From: Bacteroidota bacterium
GTDB lineage: Bacteria; Bacteroidota; Bacteroidia; Bacteroidales; WCHB1-69
Direction: 5' to 3'
Length of the DNA stretch: 53,249 nucleotides
Assembly (NCBI GenBank): GCA_017860455.1
Contig: JAGDMF010000012.1
Location: 1 to 53,249 of the forward strand
The position numbers and the translations under genes were made by a program. The stretch's first letter is position 1, and each line of letters opens with the position of its first letter. This document shows positions 1-8,065 of this stretch, in pieces. The notes below the pieces were generated by a model that was not told the origin of the DNA, did no database searches, and saw only the letters and a program-made list of their open reading frames with translations.

Positions 1-363
1 GGGTAGTTTCAAATACCCATCGGGAAGTTTCAAATAACCATCGGGAAGTTTCAAATAGCCATCGGGAAGTTTCATATAGCCATCGGGAAGTTTCATATAA
101 CCATCGGGTAGTTTCATATAACCATCGGGTAGTTTCAAATAACCATCGGGTAGTTTCATATAACCATCGGGTAGTTTCATATAACCATCGGGTAGTTTCA
201 AATAACCATTGGGTAGTTTCAAATAACCATCGGGAAGTTTCAAATAACCATCGGGTAGTTTCATATAACCATCGGGTAGTTTCATATAGCCTTTGGCAAT
301 CTTCAAATAACCCTTGGCAATTATCAAATAAACTCCCGAAAGTTTCGAATAGACTCCCGCCAT
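1..363 (-). CDS. Partial heptapeptide-repeat protein (C-terminus off the left edge)
   Basis: This minus-strand frame is open from a TGA at 496-498 down to the window edge. The first in-frame ATG is at 361-363, inside repeat unit 18; a TTG at 409-411 is an alternative start. The product is a run of seven-residue units, DGYLKLP or DGYMKLP, preceded by diverged GYLKLSG and VYSKLSG-type units. No signal peptide or known domain is visible in the part seen. Reading-frame preservation across all 20 units and the mostly silent variation argue for translation. The lack of a convincing start and of the 3' end argue for caution. It could also be a decayed gene or a minisatellite that happens to be open. 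I do not recognise a family. Confidence 0.4.
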   Translation of the reverse strand, partial: MAGVYSKLSGVYLIIAKGYLKIAKGYMKLPDGYMKLPDGYLKLPDGYLKLPNGYLKLPDGYMKLPDGYMKLPDGYLKLPDGYMKLPDGYMKLPDGYMKLPDGYLKLPDGYLKLPDGYLKLP

Positions 364-420
364 CTTCAAATAGACTCCCGAAAGTTTCGAATAGTCTCCC
401 GAAAGTTTCAAATAACCTTT
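1..420. repeat. 21-bp tandem array, about 20 units
   Basis: Twenty contiguous 21-bp units with no spacers. Units 1-13 are nearly identical, unit 14 is transitional, and units 15-20 (295-420) are diverged but keep the exact period. The array starts at the window edge, so its full size is unknown. On the minus strand each unit is seven codons, reading D-G-Y-[L/M]-K-L-P. The variation among units 1-14 is mostly silent in that frame (Gly GGT/GGC/GGG, Leu CTA/CTT) or conservative (Leu/Met). In the open plus-strand frame the same changes alter residues (V/E, N/Y, N/S). This favours a coding repeat on the minus strand. Confidence 0.9.
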
Positions 421-548
421 GGAAGTTTCGGAATTTAAAATGAAACATTGATTTAACGGATGCTTCGCAATACGGATGAAACAGATCCGTTTAAATCAGC
501 GTTTAGAAATCCGTGTCATCCGCGTTCTATATTTTTTTCTATATCCAC

Positions 549-650
549 ATGCAACCCCTTTCGGGGTTGAAGTGAGACATGGGAGCATCATTTGTCCGTA
601 AGCTGCGCAAGCTTGCATACGGTTACTCACATGTAACCCCATTCGGGGTA
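549..650. repeat. REP-like hairpin doublet
   Basis: Two short hairpins, AACCCC-tttc-GGGGTT (553-568) and ACCCC-attc-GGGGT (636-649), flank a longer stem. The longer stem has GTGAG (572-576) pairing with CTCAC (626-630), and inside it CCGTA pairs with TACGG. Both short hairpins are preceded by an ACATG word. The symmetric layout resembles paired REP or BIME-like palindromes. No nearby transposase gene is visible. Confidence 0.55.
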
Positions 651-720
651 GAAAAGACGGCAGACAGCATTCGGCTGACGGCAGACTAGCAATTCGCTAA
701 AAACATAACAATTAGCATAG

Positions 721-753
721 CTCTTATCTTTTATCTCTTAACTCTTATCTTTA
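721..753. repeat. 7-bp tandem array (CTCT-TAT type)
   Basis: Contiguous heptamers ctcttat, cttttat, ctcttaa, ctcttat and a partial unit. Each is a pyrimidine tetramer followed by TAT or TAA, the same build as the other heptad arrays in the window. Confidence 0.6.
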
Positions 754-756
754 AAA

Positions 757-975
757 CCGAAGGTTTTTCGCGTGAGGACGGAGCCGGAAAGCGCGCAAAG
801 TTGGAAAGCGATGGGATGCGGGAGTTAAAGAGCGAACTTGTGAGCTCCTTTAACGACCCGGCAGCCCACGCTTTACAACTGCGTACTTGTAGGCGTAGGC
901 CGACCCTTTGGCCAGCGACGGGGTTGATTGTTTATTGAGTCGGAAATTTGGTTGAGCGCAGCCAAAGGGGCACGC
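757..975. other. GC-rich island with several hairpins
   Basis: This 220-bp stretch is clearly more GC-rich than its surroundings. It begins with the hairpin AAACC-gaa-GGTTT followed by TTCGC. It also contains GTTAAAG(agc)...(gctc)CTTTAAC at about 816-855, GGCC...GGCC at about 898-913, and TTTGGTTG...CAGCCAAA at about 949-967. Its first 18 bases recur at about 44577-44597. No coding region is evident. It could be a structured RNA, a mobile-element end or transferred DNA; I cannot choose between these. Confidence 0.4.
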
Positions 976-1050
976 CCAGATAGTTAATAACTAATAGTGA
1001 ATAGTTTTTATTCATAAATTCGTGAATAATTCGTGAATTCGTGGCATCCT

Positions 1051-1170
1051 TTAGTAACACAGTGTTCCACGGTGTAAAACGATGTTCCACAGTGTTTTTT
1101 AATAATAAAATTCAATTTAATCAACACTGTGATACACCTTTTAACCCTGTGAAACACTGTGTAACAATTT
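1051..1170. repeat. Dispersed CACAGTGTT/AACACTGTG element, copy 1
   Basis: This stretch has repeated words CAGTGTTCCAC on one side and AACACTGTGATACA and CTGTGAAACACTGTG on the other, giving an imperfect inverted repeat. A second, shorter copy lies at 11321-11425 and shares gttccacagtgtt, ctgtgataca-like and cactgtgaaa words. No coding region is present, so it looks like a small non-autonomous element or REP relative. Confidence 0.5.
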
Positions 1171-1227
1171 TTATCTGTGTAAATCTTTTACATCTGTGTC
1201 ATCTGTGTTCTATTACTTAATTCCCCT

Positions 1228-1255
1228 TTTCGCCTTGAGCCTTGTGCCCTTCGCC
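1228..1255. repeat. 7-bp tandem array (N4-GCC)
   Basis: Four heptamers, tttcgcc, ttgagcc, ttgtgcc and cttcgcc, share the terminal GCC. The array ends 18 bp before the -7 element of the gene at 1317. The same kind of array sits just before the -7 element at 30360. Confidence 0.55.
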
Positions 1256-1273
1256 TAATTAGCACATTTTTTT

Positions 1274-1281
1274 TATCTTTG
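1274..1281 (+). promoter_or_regulatory. Bacteroidota -7 element (TATCTTTG)
   Basis: This matches the TAnnTTTG consensus and lies 35 bp before the start codon at 1317. No clear -33 TTTG is seen. Confidence 0.6.
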
Positions 1282-1316
1282 CAGATGAAACAATATTTAC
1301 TTTAAAACTAAAAAAA

Positions 1317-1769
1317 ATGAGCGATAAAATTACACCAACACTTTGGTATCATACCGAAGACGGGAAAATGAAACAGGTGACAGATTACTACTCCAAAATA
1401 TTTGGAAGTGATTTTGAAGCGGAAACGCCAATCTCTTTGGGCGAAACACCATCAGGATATGCTGAAATGGGCTATGTTAAGTTCTTCGGAGACCCCTTGT
1501 TAATTATGACAACTGAAAAGGTGCATCAGAAAATGAATGACACTTTTTCCATCATGATCCATTGTGATGACCAACCTGAAATAGACAAATTCTGGGACTA
1601 TTTCACCTCTGAAGGTGAAGAATCTATGTGTGGATGGTGCATCGATAAATTCGGCCTGCGCTGGCAGATTATTCCAAAAAACTTTAACGAATTAATGAGT
1701 TACCCCAATGCAGGTGAAATCATGATGAAACAGAGAAAAATTATAATTAGCGAGTATTTATTCCAATAA
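1317..1769 (+). CDS. VOC-family protein, PhnB / 3-dmu-9_3-mt type
   Basis: A 150-residue cytosolic protein of the vicinal-oxygen-chelate fold, PhnB-like branch. The opening MSDKITPTLWYHTEDGKMKQ, the Y-x-x-I-F-G-S segment and the late GWCIDKFGLRWQIIPKNF stretch are typical of this family. So is the ending around the MMKQRK segment, and the length is normal. Members often lack an assigned reaction, so no substrate is proposed. The typical metal-ligand positions are not all evident. The gene stands alone with its own promoter. Its stop codon (1767-1769) lies exactly at the junction with a nested inverted-repeat element: the last T belongs to a candidate target duplication and the two As to the element. 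The final residues (Phe-Gln) may therefore have been set by an insertion. Confidence 0.85.
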   Translation: MSDKITPTLWYHTEDGKMKQVTDYYSKIFGSDFEAETPISLGETPSGYAEMGYVKFFGDPLLIMTTEKVHQKMNDTFSIMIHCDDQPEIDKFWDYFTSEGEESMCGWCIDKFGLRWQIIPKNFNELMSYPNAGEIMMKQRKIIISEYLFQ

Positions 1770-1983
1770 CGGACGGCGCTTCGATACGAAACCTATTTGT
1801 CCTATTTTTAAAGTTTTGTCTATAATGAGGTTTCTACTCAGCGACCTTAGTTTACAGCAATATTTGAAAGCTTTTAGTATTTTCATCTCTACTCTAAGGT
1901 CGCTGAGTAGAAACCGGAAATACATACTAAAACAACAAATTGGGGATAACTAAGGTTTCGTATCGAAGCGCCGTTGTCCGTTG
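1768..1983. mobile_element. MITE-like element with nested perfect inverted repeats
   Basis: The outer arms 1773-1794 and 1953-1974 are perfect 22-bp inverted repeats. They extend outward as AACGGAC and GTCCGTT with a short bulge. The inner arms 1829-1850 and 1894-1915 are also perfect 22-bp inverted repeats. Both arm pairs share an AGGTTTC word. A 6-bp direct repeat TCCAAT flanks the element (1762-1767 and 1984-1989), as expected of a target duplication. There is no coding capacity. A double attenuator or terminator hairpin is the alternative reading. Confidence 0.6.
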
Positions 1984-1990
1984 TCCAATT

Positions 1991-2022
1991 AGCACATTAG
2001 CACATTAGCACATTAGCAAATT
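1991..2022. repeat. 8-bp tandem repeat (AGCACATT)
   Basis: Three exact units and one variant (AGCAAATT). The stop codon of the minus-strand ABC ATPase (2005-2007) lies inside the array, so its last residues, LLMC, are encoded by repeat units. Confidence 0.8.
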
Positions 2023-3141
2023 CAACGTTACCCTCCCCTCCCTGATCACCTCATCGATCGATTTCGTCATTCCCTGTAGGATGATGTAACTGATACCGTC
2101 GGAGTCTGCGACCTGGTTGATGATCGTTTGGAGTTTGGCGTCGGCGGTGAATAGGATCGTGATCTCTTTGGTCTGCTCGGAATACTCAACCGTCAAATCT
2201 AAACCACCGGTGTTTCTGATGATCTGATTACGGGCTTCGACATCCCCCTCCCTAAAGCATAACTGTAAGGTTTCTTCAATGATCAGATTGAGGTTGTTGA
2301 TCTCGGTGTGGTTGAAGAAATGTTTGTTGCAAAACGCTTCGAGTCCGGAACGCATCCCGTAAAAGTCGAAATCTGTATGTTCAATATGGTAGAAATAGTT
2401 GCGGATCCGGTGAATAAATGCTCTGGTTTTCTCCTTTTGCGGACGCTCGAAGATCTCTTCAGGAGTCCCCTCTTCGTAGATAATCCCTTCATCCATGTAC
2501 AAGATGCGTGTGGATAGATCACGGGCAAACTTCATTTCATGAGTCACAATCGCCATAGTCATCCCATCAGCCGCCAACCTTCGGATAACCCCCAAAACCT
2601 CACTCACCATCGTTGGATCAAGCGCAGATGTGGGCTCATCAAACAGGATAATCTCTGGGTCCATCGACAAACAACGGGCAATCGCTACCCTTTGTTGCTG
2701 TCCACCCGATAACTCATCCGGAAAAGCATCCTCTTTGGAAGCCAAACCAACCAACTTAAGGAGTTCTCTGGCTTTCTCCTCCGCTTCCGGTTTCGTTTTG
2801 TTCAACAGTTTTATCGGCCCAATGGTCAGATTATCGAGTACACTGAGATGCTCAAACAGATTGAAATTCTGAAAAACCATTCCCATCTTTTGTCGGAGTA
2901 GATTCGCATTATTTTTGGGATCCATGATCTCTTTATCATCGATCCAAATCGATCCACCTGTAGGTTTTTCCAGAAGGTTCAGACATCTGAGGAATGTACT
3001 CTTTCCTGTTCCTGATGGTCCGATAATGGATATAATCTCCCCTTTCTGAATCTCTATATTGATATCTTTCAACACCACGAGGTTGCCAAAACTTTTTGAA
3101 AGATGTTCTACTTTTATCATTTTCGTATCATTATTCATCAT
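2005..3141 (-). CDS. Polar amino-acid-type ABC transporter ATPase with C-terminal RsbW-like degenerate domain
   Basis: Residues 8-245 form a complete GlnQ/HisP-type ATPase: Walker A GPSGTGKS (41-48), Q-loop around Q91, signature LSGGQQQR (144-151), Walker B IILFDEP (164-170) and switch His201. It would energise the permease encoded directly upstream. Residues about 255-378 are an extra domain absent from ordinary GlnQ proteins. Its pattern ([11 protein letters not shown], then [18 protein letters not shown], then an amphipathic helix and a closing VTLNLL strand) parallels the RsbW-like HATPase at the end of the neighbouring phosphatase. However, it lacks the N-box Asn and the DTG motif, so it probably does not bind ATP. 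I infer a protein-binding regulatory role, perhaps docking the STAS protein. Last gene of a five-gene operon. The start could also be Met8. Confidence 0.87.
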   Translation of the reverse strand: MMNNDTKMIKVEHLSKSFGNLVVLKDINIEIQKGEIISIIGPSGTGKSTFLRCLNLLEKPTGGSIWIDDKEIMDPKNNANLLRQKMGMVFQNFNLFEHLSVLDNLTIGPIKLLNKTKPEAEEKARELLKLVGLASKEDAFPDELSGGQQQRVAIARCLSMDPEIILFDEPTSALDPTMVSEVLGVIRRLAADGMTMAIVTHEMKFARDLSTRILYMDEGIIYEEGTPEEIFERPQKEKTRAFIHRIRNYFYHIEHTDFDFYGMRSGLEAFCNKHFFNHTEINNLNLIIEETLQLCFREGDVEARNQIIRNTGGLDLTVEYSEQTKEITILFTADAKLQTIINQVADSDGISYIILQGMTKSIDEVIREGRVTLNLLMC

Positions 3142-3149
3142 AAATCCAT

Positions 3150-5384
3150 TTATTTACTGTTTATTTTTCTCTTTTTAGGAGCAACACTCCACTGGATCCG
3201 CTCTAAAAGCAAGGTGAGGAGCCACGCCAGCAAGAAATAGAGGATCGCCACCATGATCAATGGGAAAAAGGCGTCAAAGGTGCGACTTCTGATGATATCA
3301 CTCGCTTTAGTTAAATCCTGAACGGCAATATAACCTACAATTGCAGTCATCTTGACCAATGCAATAAACTCCCCTTTGTAAACAGGAAGCACGCGTTGAA
3401 TCGCTTGTGGTAAAACAATATAAATGAATGTTTTTAATTTACTAAATCCCATGGCAATACCCGCTTCGGTTTGCCCTTTTTTCACACTTTCGATGGCGGT
3501 TCTGAACATTTCAGAAACATAAGCGGCAAAATTCATGGCAAACGTGAAGATGGCGACCGCTACCCCACCGATATTGAGGGGTGCAAAAACGACATAAAAC
3601 ATCAGCATCAGTAGGACAACCTGCGGAATACCGCGTAATAAATCGATGTAGATTTTGGCGATGATATTCAACGACTTCGATCTGCTCATCCGCATCATAC
3701 AAACCAAAGCGCCTAGAATTGTGCCCAGAATGGCCGCCATGATCGCGATAAAGAAGGTTACTTTGAATCCATTCCACAGCAATAGATACCGTTTTTCAAG
3801 AATGATATTGCGATAGAAACTATCTTTTAGCTTATTGATAAACGTCGTTTTTTCAGCCGTTGCAGCGAGAGTAGCATCATCTTTTAAAGTGAGTAATACC
3901 TGTGGGTTTACAAAATACCCTTCAGAGAAGTTCACCACTTTTCTGCGTTCTGTCGTAGCTGTCATATTGGAGATCACCAAATCGGCTTTTCCGGATTCCA
4001 AAGCGGCAATCAAAGCAGAGAATTTCATGTCGTAGTACTGAACCGGTCTTTTGAGTTCGTATGCTATCCGTTCAATCAGTTCACAGTCGAGCCCTACAAT
4101 TTTATTATCTGAGATGAAACACATCGGCTCCCGATTGGCAGCAATCGCTACAATGATCGGTTTACCGGTAGTTACTTTAGGAATTGGAACAATCTGGTAA
4201 GGTGTTTTATCCTTTTTCACCCATCTGTGAATAATCGTATCAAGTGTGCCATCCTTTTTGAACTGAAGGAGTACTTTATTGACCTGATTCAATAGTTCGA
4301 CATCTTTCTTGTTGAAAGCGATGGCAGCGTATTCGTCGGTATACTCTTTTGGAAGCACTTCCAGATCATCATTTTTATTGGAAACCTTGAGGGCTGTAGT
4401 ATAAGCAGTGATCACATAGTCCAATTTATGAGCCTGAAGTGCAGCGATGGCATCCATAATATCATCATAACACTGAACCGTAGCTTTTGGATAGTGTTCC
4501 CGGATATACTTTTCTCCGGTGGTTCCGGTCATGGCACCTACTGTTGCGGTTGCCAGATTAGAACCATCCCGAAGTTTAACATCAGGATTTGATTCCGGTT
4601 TTTGAACCTCTTTTACGACAACAGCAATACCTCCGGTATAGTAAGGTTTTGTGAATAAAACGCTCTTGGCACGCTCCTCCGTAATGGTCATACAGGCCCC
4701 GATAATATCGCATTTCTGAGAATTCAAAGCGGCAATCAGGGAGCCAAACTCCATATTGATGATCTCGAGATTCATCCCCTGACTTTGAGCCAGAAGCGAA
4801 ACAAACTCGACATCAAAGCCAACAATCTCCTGTTTATCATTGAAGAATGAGAACGGTTCTGTGACAGCACTGGTTCCAAATCTTAAAGTTCCATTTTTCC
4901 CTTCCCATTTCATGACCGGCATTGGTGCAGGTTTCCCTTTTTTCGGAAACCAACGTGCCATCATTGCATCGTATCTTCCATCTTTTTTGAGAGCATCTAA
5001 CAATGAGTCGGCAGCCATTTTCAGTCTGGTGTCTGTTTTGCGAAGAGCCATGCCGTAGTTATCCACGGTAATCATGTCCGGAAGCATCGTCAGACCCGGA
5101 TTTTGAGCCATGATATTCTTTAGAATCGGTTCATCGTAAGCAGCAGCAACTTCAATCCCTTTCTGAACGGCAACACAAGCCTCTAAAGGGGAGTTGTAGT
5201 AAGCACATTTCGCTTTCGGGAACTTACTCCACACCAACTGATCCGCAATGGTTCCGGTTACGACAGCAAATTGGGACTCCTTTAGGTCGTTGAGATGCTT
5301 AACCTCTTGTTCCTTTTTAGTCGAGCAAGAAGTAAAAGTGAGAACGACCAGGAGTATGATCCATAATAGTTTATTTTTTCTCAT
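3150..5384 (-). CDS. Lipoprotein fusion of amino-acid-binding domains with an ABC permease
   Basis: This 744-residue protein starts with a lipoprotein signal (lipobox TFTSC, Cys20). Then come SBP_bac_3-type receptor segments in an odd order. Residues about 38-148 match only the second half of such a receptor ([10 protein letters not shown] to RWF). Residues 165-392 are a complete receptor. Residues 408-510 match only a first half (N-lobe, with the G-x-D and T-x-E-R-R motifs). From about 540 follows a GlnP/HisM-type permease domain with several membrane helices and the EAA-like loop [14 protein letters not shown]. Receptor-permease fusions are known in polar amino-acid ABC systems. The split half-receptors are unusual. 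The gap to the ATPase gene is 8 bp, so the two form one importer. The substrate is not readable from the sequence. Confidence 0.88.
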   Translation of the reverse strand: MRKNKLLWIILLVVLTFTSCSTKKEQEVKHLNDLKESQFAVVTGTIADQLVWSKFPKAKCAYYNSPLEACVAVQKGIEVAAAYDEPILKNIMAQNPGLTMLPDMITVDNYGMALRKTDTRLKMAADSLLDALKKDGRYDAMMARWFPKKGKPAPMPVMKWEGKNGTLRFGTSAVTEPFSFFNDKQEIVGFDVEFVSLLAQSQGMNLEIINMEFGSLIAALNSQKCDIIGACMTITEERAKSVLFTKPYYTGGIAVVVKEVQKPESNPDVKLRDGSNLATATVGAMTGTTGEKYIREHYPKATVQCYDDIMDAIAALQAHKLDYVITAYTTALKVSNKNDDLEVLPKEYTDEYAAIAFNKKDVELLNQVNKVLLQFKKDGTLDTIIHRWVKKDKTPYQIVPIPKVTTGKPIIVAIAANREPMCFISDNKIVGLDCELIERIAYELKRPVQYYDMKFSALIAALESGKADLVISNMTATTERRKVVNFSEGYFVNPQVLLTLKDDATLAATAEKTTFINKLKDSFYRNIILEKRYLLLWNGFKVTFFIAIMAAILGTILGALVCMMRMSRSKSLNIIAKIYIDLLRGIPQVVLLMLMFYVVFAPLNIGGVAVAIFTFAMNFAAYVSEMFRTAIESVKKGQTEAGIAMGFSKLKTFIYIVLPQAIQRVLPVYKGEFIALVKMTAIVGYIAVQDLTKASDIIRSRTFDAFFPLIMVAILYFLLAWLLTLLLERIQWSVAPKKRKINSK

Positions 5385-5390
5385 ATTGGA

Positions 5391-5693
5391 TTATTCAAAT
5401 TTAAAAAGTGCAGTAAAACCGGTCATATTAAACACGTTTTTGATATCATCATTCATATTTCGGATGAGGAGACTCCCTTTTTTGGCATTGGCACTCTTCT
5501 GTAACACTAGAAATAAGCGGAGTCCGGTACTGCTGATATACTCAAAATCTTTGCATTCCATAATCACATCTTTCATATCGCCGGCTATAACGGGAGCGAT
5601 CGCTTTTTCAAATTCAGGGGAAGTAGCGGTATCAATTCTCCCTTTAATGTTGATAATCGTTTGTTCTGCAATGTTGTCAATTGTAATTTCCAT
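5391..5693 (-). CDS. STAS-domain anti-sigma factor antagonist (RsbV/SpoIIAA-like)
   Basis: A 100-residue single STAS domain of normal length. The phosphorylation loop reads YISSTGLR (52-59), with Ser55 or Thr56 at the site phosphorylated in SpoIIAA and RsbV. In the partner-switching scheme, an RsbW-type kinase phosphorylates this protein and a PP2C phosphatase reverses it. Both activities are encoded by domains of the gene just upstream (20-bp gap). The downstream gap is 6 bp. No sigma factor or stand-alone RsbW lies in the operon. Its switching target is therefore open, and the degenerate RsbW-like tail of the ABC ATPase is a candidate. Confidence 0.9.
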   Translation of the reverse strand: MEITIDNIAEQTIINIKGRIDTATSPEFEKAIAPVIAGDMKDVIMECKDFEYISSTGLRLFLVLQKSANAKKGSLLIRNMNDDIKNVFNMTGFTALFKFE

Positions 5694-5713
5694 ATTGATA
5701 TTTTTTAGTTGAG

Positions 5714-8059
5714 TTATTCGTTTTTAGGATCAATTTTCTTCTTCATGGTAAACACATTTACGTCATGAATTCTGGAATAGGTAACCTCGTTCATGATCTG
5801 TTTGATGAGGAAAATGCCGAGGCCGCCAATGGGTCTCTCTTCAGCATCTAGGTCTAAGTTGGGGTGTTCAGTCAAGGTCGGATCGAAAGGAACACCGGTA
5901 TCGGTTACGGTAAAGATGAGATCATTCCCTTTATAGGCAGCGGAAACAATGATCTTTTTGCCGGAAACTTTAGGATATGCGTAGAGAATCACATTGGAAA
6001 CCGCTTCCTCAAGTGCCAGGTTCAATTTCATCACCAAAGAGGCATCAAAATCGAGATCCTCTCCCACTTCTTCAATAAATTGTTGAAGGATATAGATCTG
6101 TTCAATCTCATTGATCAATGAAACCGATTTTTCATATTTGCGTGTGGGTCCGTTGTATTTGATAGCCAGAAGGGTAAGGTCATCCGATTGTTCTGCAGTT
6201 TGAACATGGGCATGAACATCCTCGAGAATGGTTTCCACCAGTTGTTGTGTATTCAAATGTTCATTTGTGGAAGTCAGTTCAAGCAATCGCTCTTCACCAT
6301 ACAGCTTTTTAGAATCGTTTTCAGCTTCGGTAAGACCATCAGTGTATAAGACAAGTGTTGTTCCGTTGTGGATCTTTTTCTCTTGTTGCTGATACTGGAA
6401 TCCATCAATCAAGCCGAGAGGAAGATTAGGGATCACTTCTAAAAAAGAAGCCTGTTCTCTGATCACAATCGGAGGATTATGACCCGCATTACAAAACTGT
6501 AAGTGTCCAGTGTTGAGGTCTAGGATACCTATGAAAAGAGTCACAAACATGTTGGAATCATTGTTTTCGGCCAATGAGTTGTTTAGATTGGTCAATATCT
6601 CTGCCGGCGAGTCGAAATGGAGGGTTACGGAGCGGAATAAACTGCGGGTAACGGCCATCAACAAAGAGGCAGGAATCCCTTTACCGGAAACATCTCCGAT
6701 GATGAAATAGAGTTTATCGTCGTCAATAAAATAGTCATACAAATCGCCCCCAACCTCTTTAGCAGGAATCAAAGATGCATATTGATCCAGCTCTTTACGA
6801 GTTGGGAATGGCGGGAACGTTTTGGGGATCATCCCCATTTGGATCTCACGGGCAATCCGAAGTTCACTTTCGATCTTTTCTTTAGCTGTTGTGGTATCTT
6901 TGAGGGTTTCGATGTAATGGAGCAAGTTGTCTTGCATAAAATGAAATGCATCGTGGAGTTCTAACATTTCATCCTCTGTTTTGATCTGCGGGATGGGCGT
7001 TTGAAAGTCTCCTTTGGCTATCTGGCGGGCAGTTTTAGAGAAGGCAGTTAATGGAATCAACTGTTTACTAATCACTTTGGTAATAATGATGGTCAATAAT
7101 GTTAAAGCAATCACAATCAACACAATCAGGATAATCGTTATTTTCCTAAGAGGTAAGTATATTTCAGATTTGGGGAATACAACCGCTAATGACCAGTTGC
7201 TGGATGGCAAAGTGGTGTAATAGATGATTCTGTGTACGCCATTTAATGTACTATTGGCAAACCCATTTTTCTGAGTTTGCATTGCTCTACCAATAATTCT
7301 AAGTTCTTCATTATCATTCTCTTTAGCATAGCTAAAAATGGTTTGATTCATGATCAACTCTTTATTGGGATGGGTCACAAATGTTCCTGCTTTAGAGATC
7401 ACAGATGCATATCCGGTTTCCAGTACTTTAACGGCAGAAACAATCTCGGTGAACCAATCCAAAGCCAGGTCAACCGTAAGGACAGCAATCGTTTTGGAAA
7501 CGCCTGCAGAATCAATGGTTATGGGAATGGAAAAGGTGGTCATTAGGGCATTTGCTCCACCGGTATCATAGTAAGGCTCAGACCAATAGGGTTTATTAAT
7601 CGAGGTTGGAATCTGGAACCAATCCATATAGAAATATTCATAGTTTTCGTTACCCAGTTGTTTGGTAATGATTGAATCCCCTTTTCTGTAAGAATAAGGG
7701 GCGAAATATTTCCCTTTTGAAGCGTAATAATCAGGAATAAATGCGACGGCGGATCCCATAATCTCAGGATTAGAAGCCACCACTTTTTGGGTTAAGGCTG
7801 CAATGGAATCGGGTTTATCTTTCATTTGAATCATCATCCACTGATAATTCTTAGCAATCTTCATGATGGGTGTTAAAATAGCTTCAATCTTCAAGGCTGT
7901 ATTTTCAGTAATATAGGCTGTATTCTTGTAGGTAACCTGCTCCAGTTGCTTCTTTGACGAAAGGTAAAACAAGGATAAAGTGGTCAGAAATATCAATATA
8001 CATAGCGTTAACACATAAAAAACGATACGTTGGGTCAATGATTTTTTGATCTTAAACAT
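5714..8059 (-). CDS. Membrane sensor PP2C phosphatase with HAMP and RsbW-like HATPase domain
   Basis: A 781-residue membrane protein. TM1 is about 11-33, a dCache-like extracytoplasmic sensor about 35-300, TM2 about 306-330 and HAMP about 331-385. A short coiled coil leads into a SpoIIE/RsbU-type PP2C domain. Visible PP2C motifs are GGDLYD (438-443), GDVSGKGIPASLL (455-467), CNAGHNPP (523-530) and LYTDGLTEAEN (571-581). A C-terminal RsbW-like HATPase (about 645-781) has an intact N-box EEAVSN (684-689), DTG (720-722) and GGLGIFLIKQ (745-754). One protein thus carries both the kinase-like and phosphatase domains for the STAS protein encoded next. It is the likely sensory input of the operon. 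The ligand of the sensor is unknown; the neighbouring binding proteins suggest a small nutrient. Confidence 0.9.
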   Translation of the reverse strand: MFKIKKSLTQRIVFYVLTLCILIFLTTLSLFYLSSKKQLEQVTYKNTAYITENTALKIEAILTPIMKIAKNYQWMMIQMKDKPDSIAALTQKVVASNPEIMGSAVAFIPDYYASKGKYFAPYSYRKGDSIITKQLGNENYEYFYMDWFQIPTSINKPYWSEPYYDTGGANALMTTFSIPITIDSAGVSKTIAVLTVDLALDWFTEIVSAVKVLETGYASVISKAGTFVTHPNKELIMNQTIFSYAKENDNEELRIIGRAMQTQKNGFANSTLNGVHRIIYYTTLPSSNWSLAVVFPKSEIYLPLRKITIILIVLIVIALTLLTIIITKVISKQLIPLTAFSKTARQIAKGDFQTPIPQIKTEDEMLELHDAFHFMQDNLLHYIETLKDTTTAKEKIESELRIAREIQMGMIPKTFPPFPTRKELDQYASLIPAKEVGGDLYDYFIDDDKLYFIIGDVSGKGIPASLLMAVTRSLFRSVTLHFDSPAEILTNLNNSLAENNDSNMFVTLFIGILDLNTGHLQFCNAGHNPPIVIREQASFLEVIPNLPLGLIDGFQYQQQEKKIHNGTTLVLYTDGLTEAENDSKKLYGEERLLELTSTNEHLNTQQLVETILEDVHAHVQTAEQSDDLTLLAIKYNGPTRKYEKSVSLINEIEQIYILQQFIEEVGEDLDFDASLVMKLNLALEEAVSNVILYAYPKVSGKKIIVSAAYKGNDLIFTVTDTGVPFDPTLTEHPNLDLDAEERPIGGLGIFLIKQIMNEVTYSRIHDVNVFTMKKKIDPKNE

Positions 8060-8065
8060 AATACG

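Larger units (their letters stand above)
421..1273. other. Gene-poor intergenic region
   Basis: I see no convincing coding region here. It holds, in order, AT-rich spacer, a hairpin doublet (549-650), a 7-bp array (721-753), a GC-rich structured island (757-975), a dispersed CACAGTGTT/AACACTGTG inverted-repeat element (1051-1170), a short spacer repeated elsewhere in the window (1171-1212), a GCC heptad array (1228-1255) and then the promoter of the next gene. Confidence 0.6.

Noticed and set aside
1-420. CRISPR array
   Set aside because: Units are 21 bp, contiguous and without unique spacers, and no cas gene is present.
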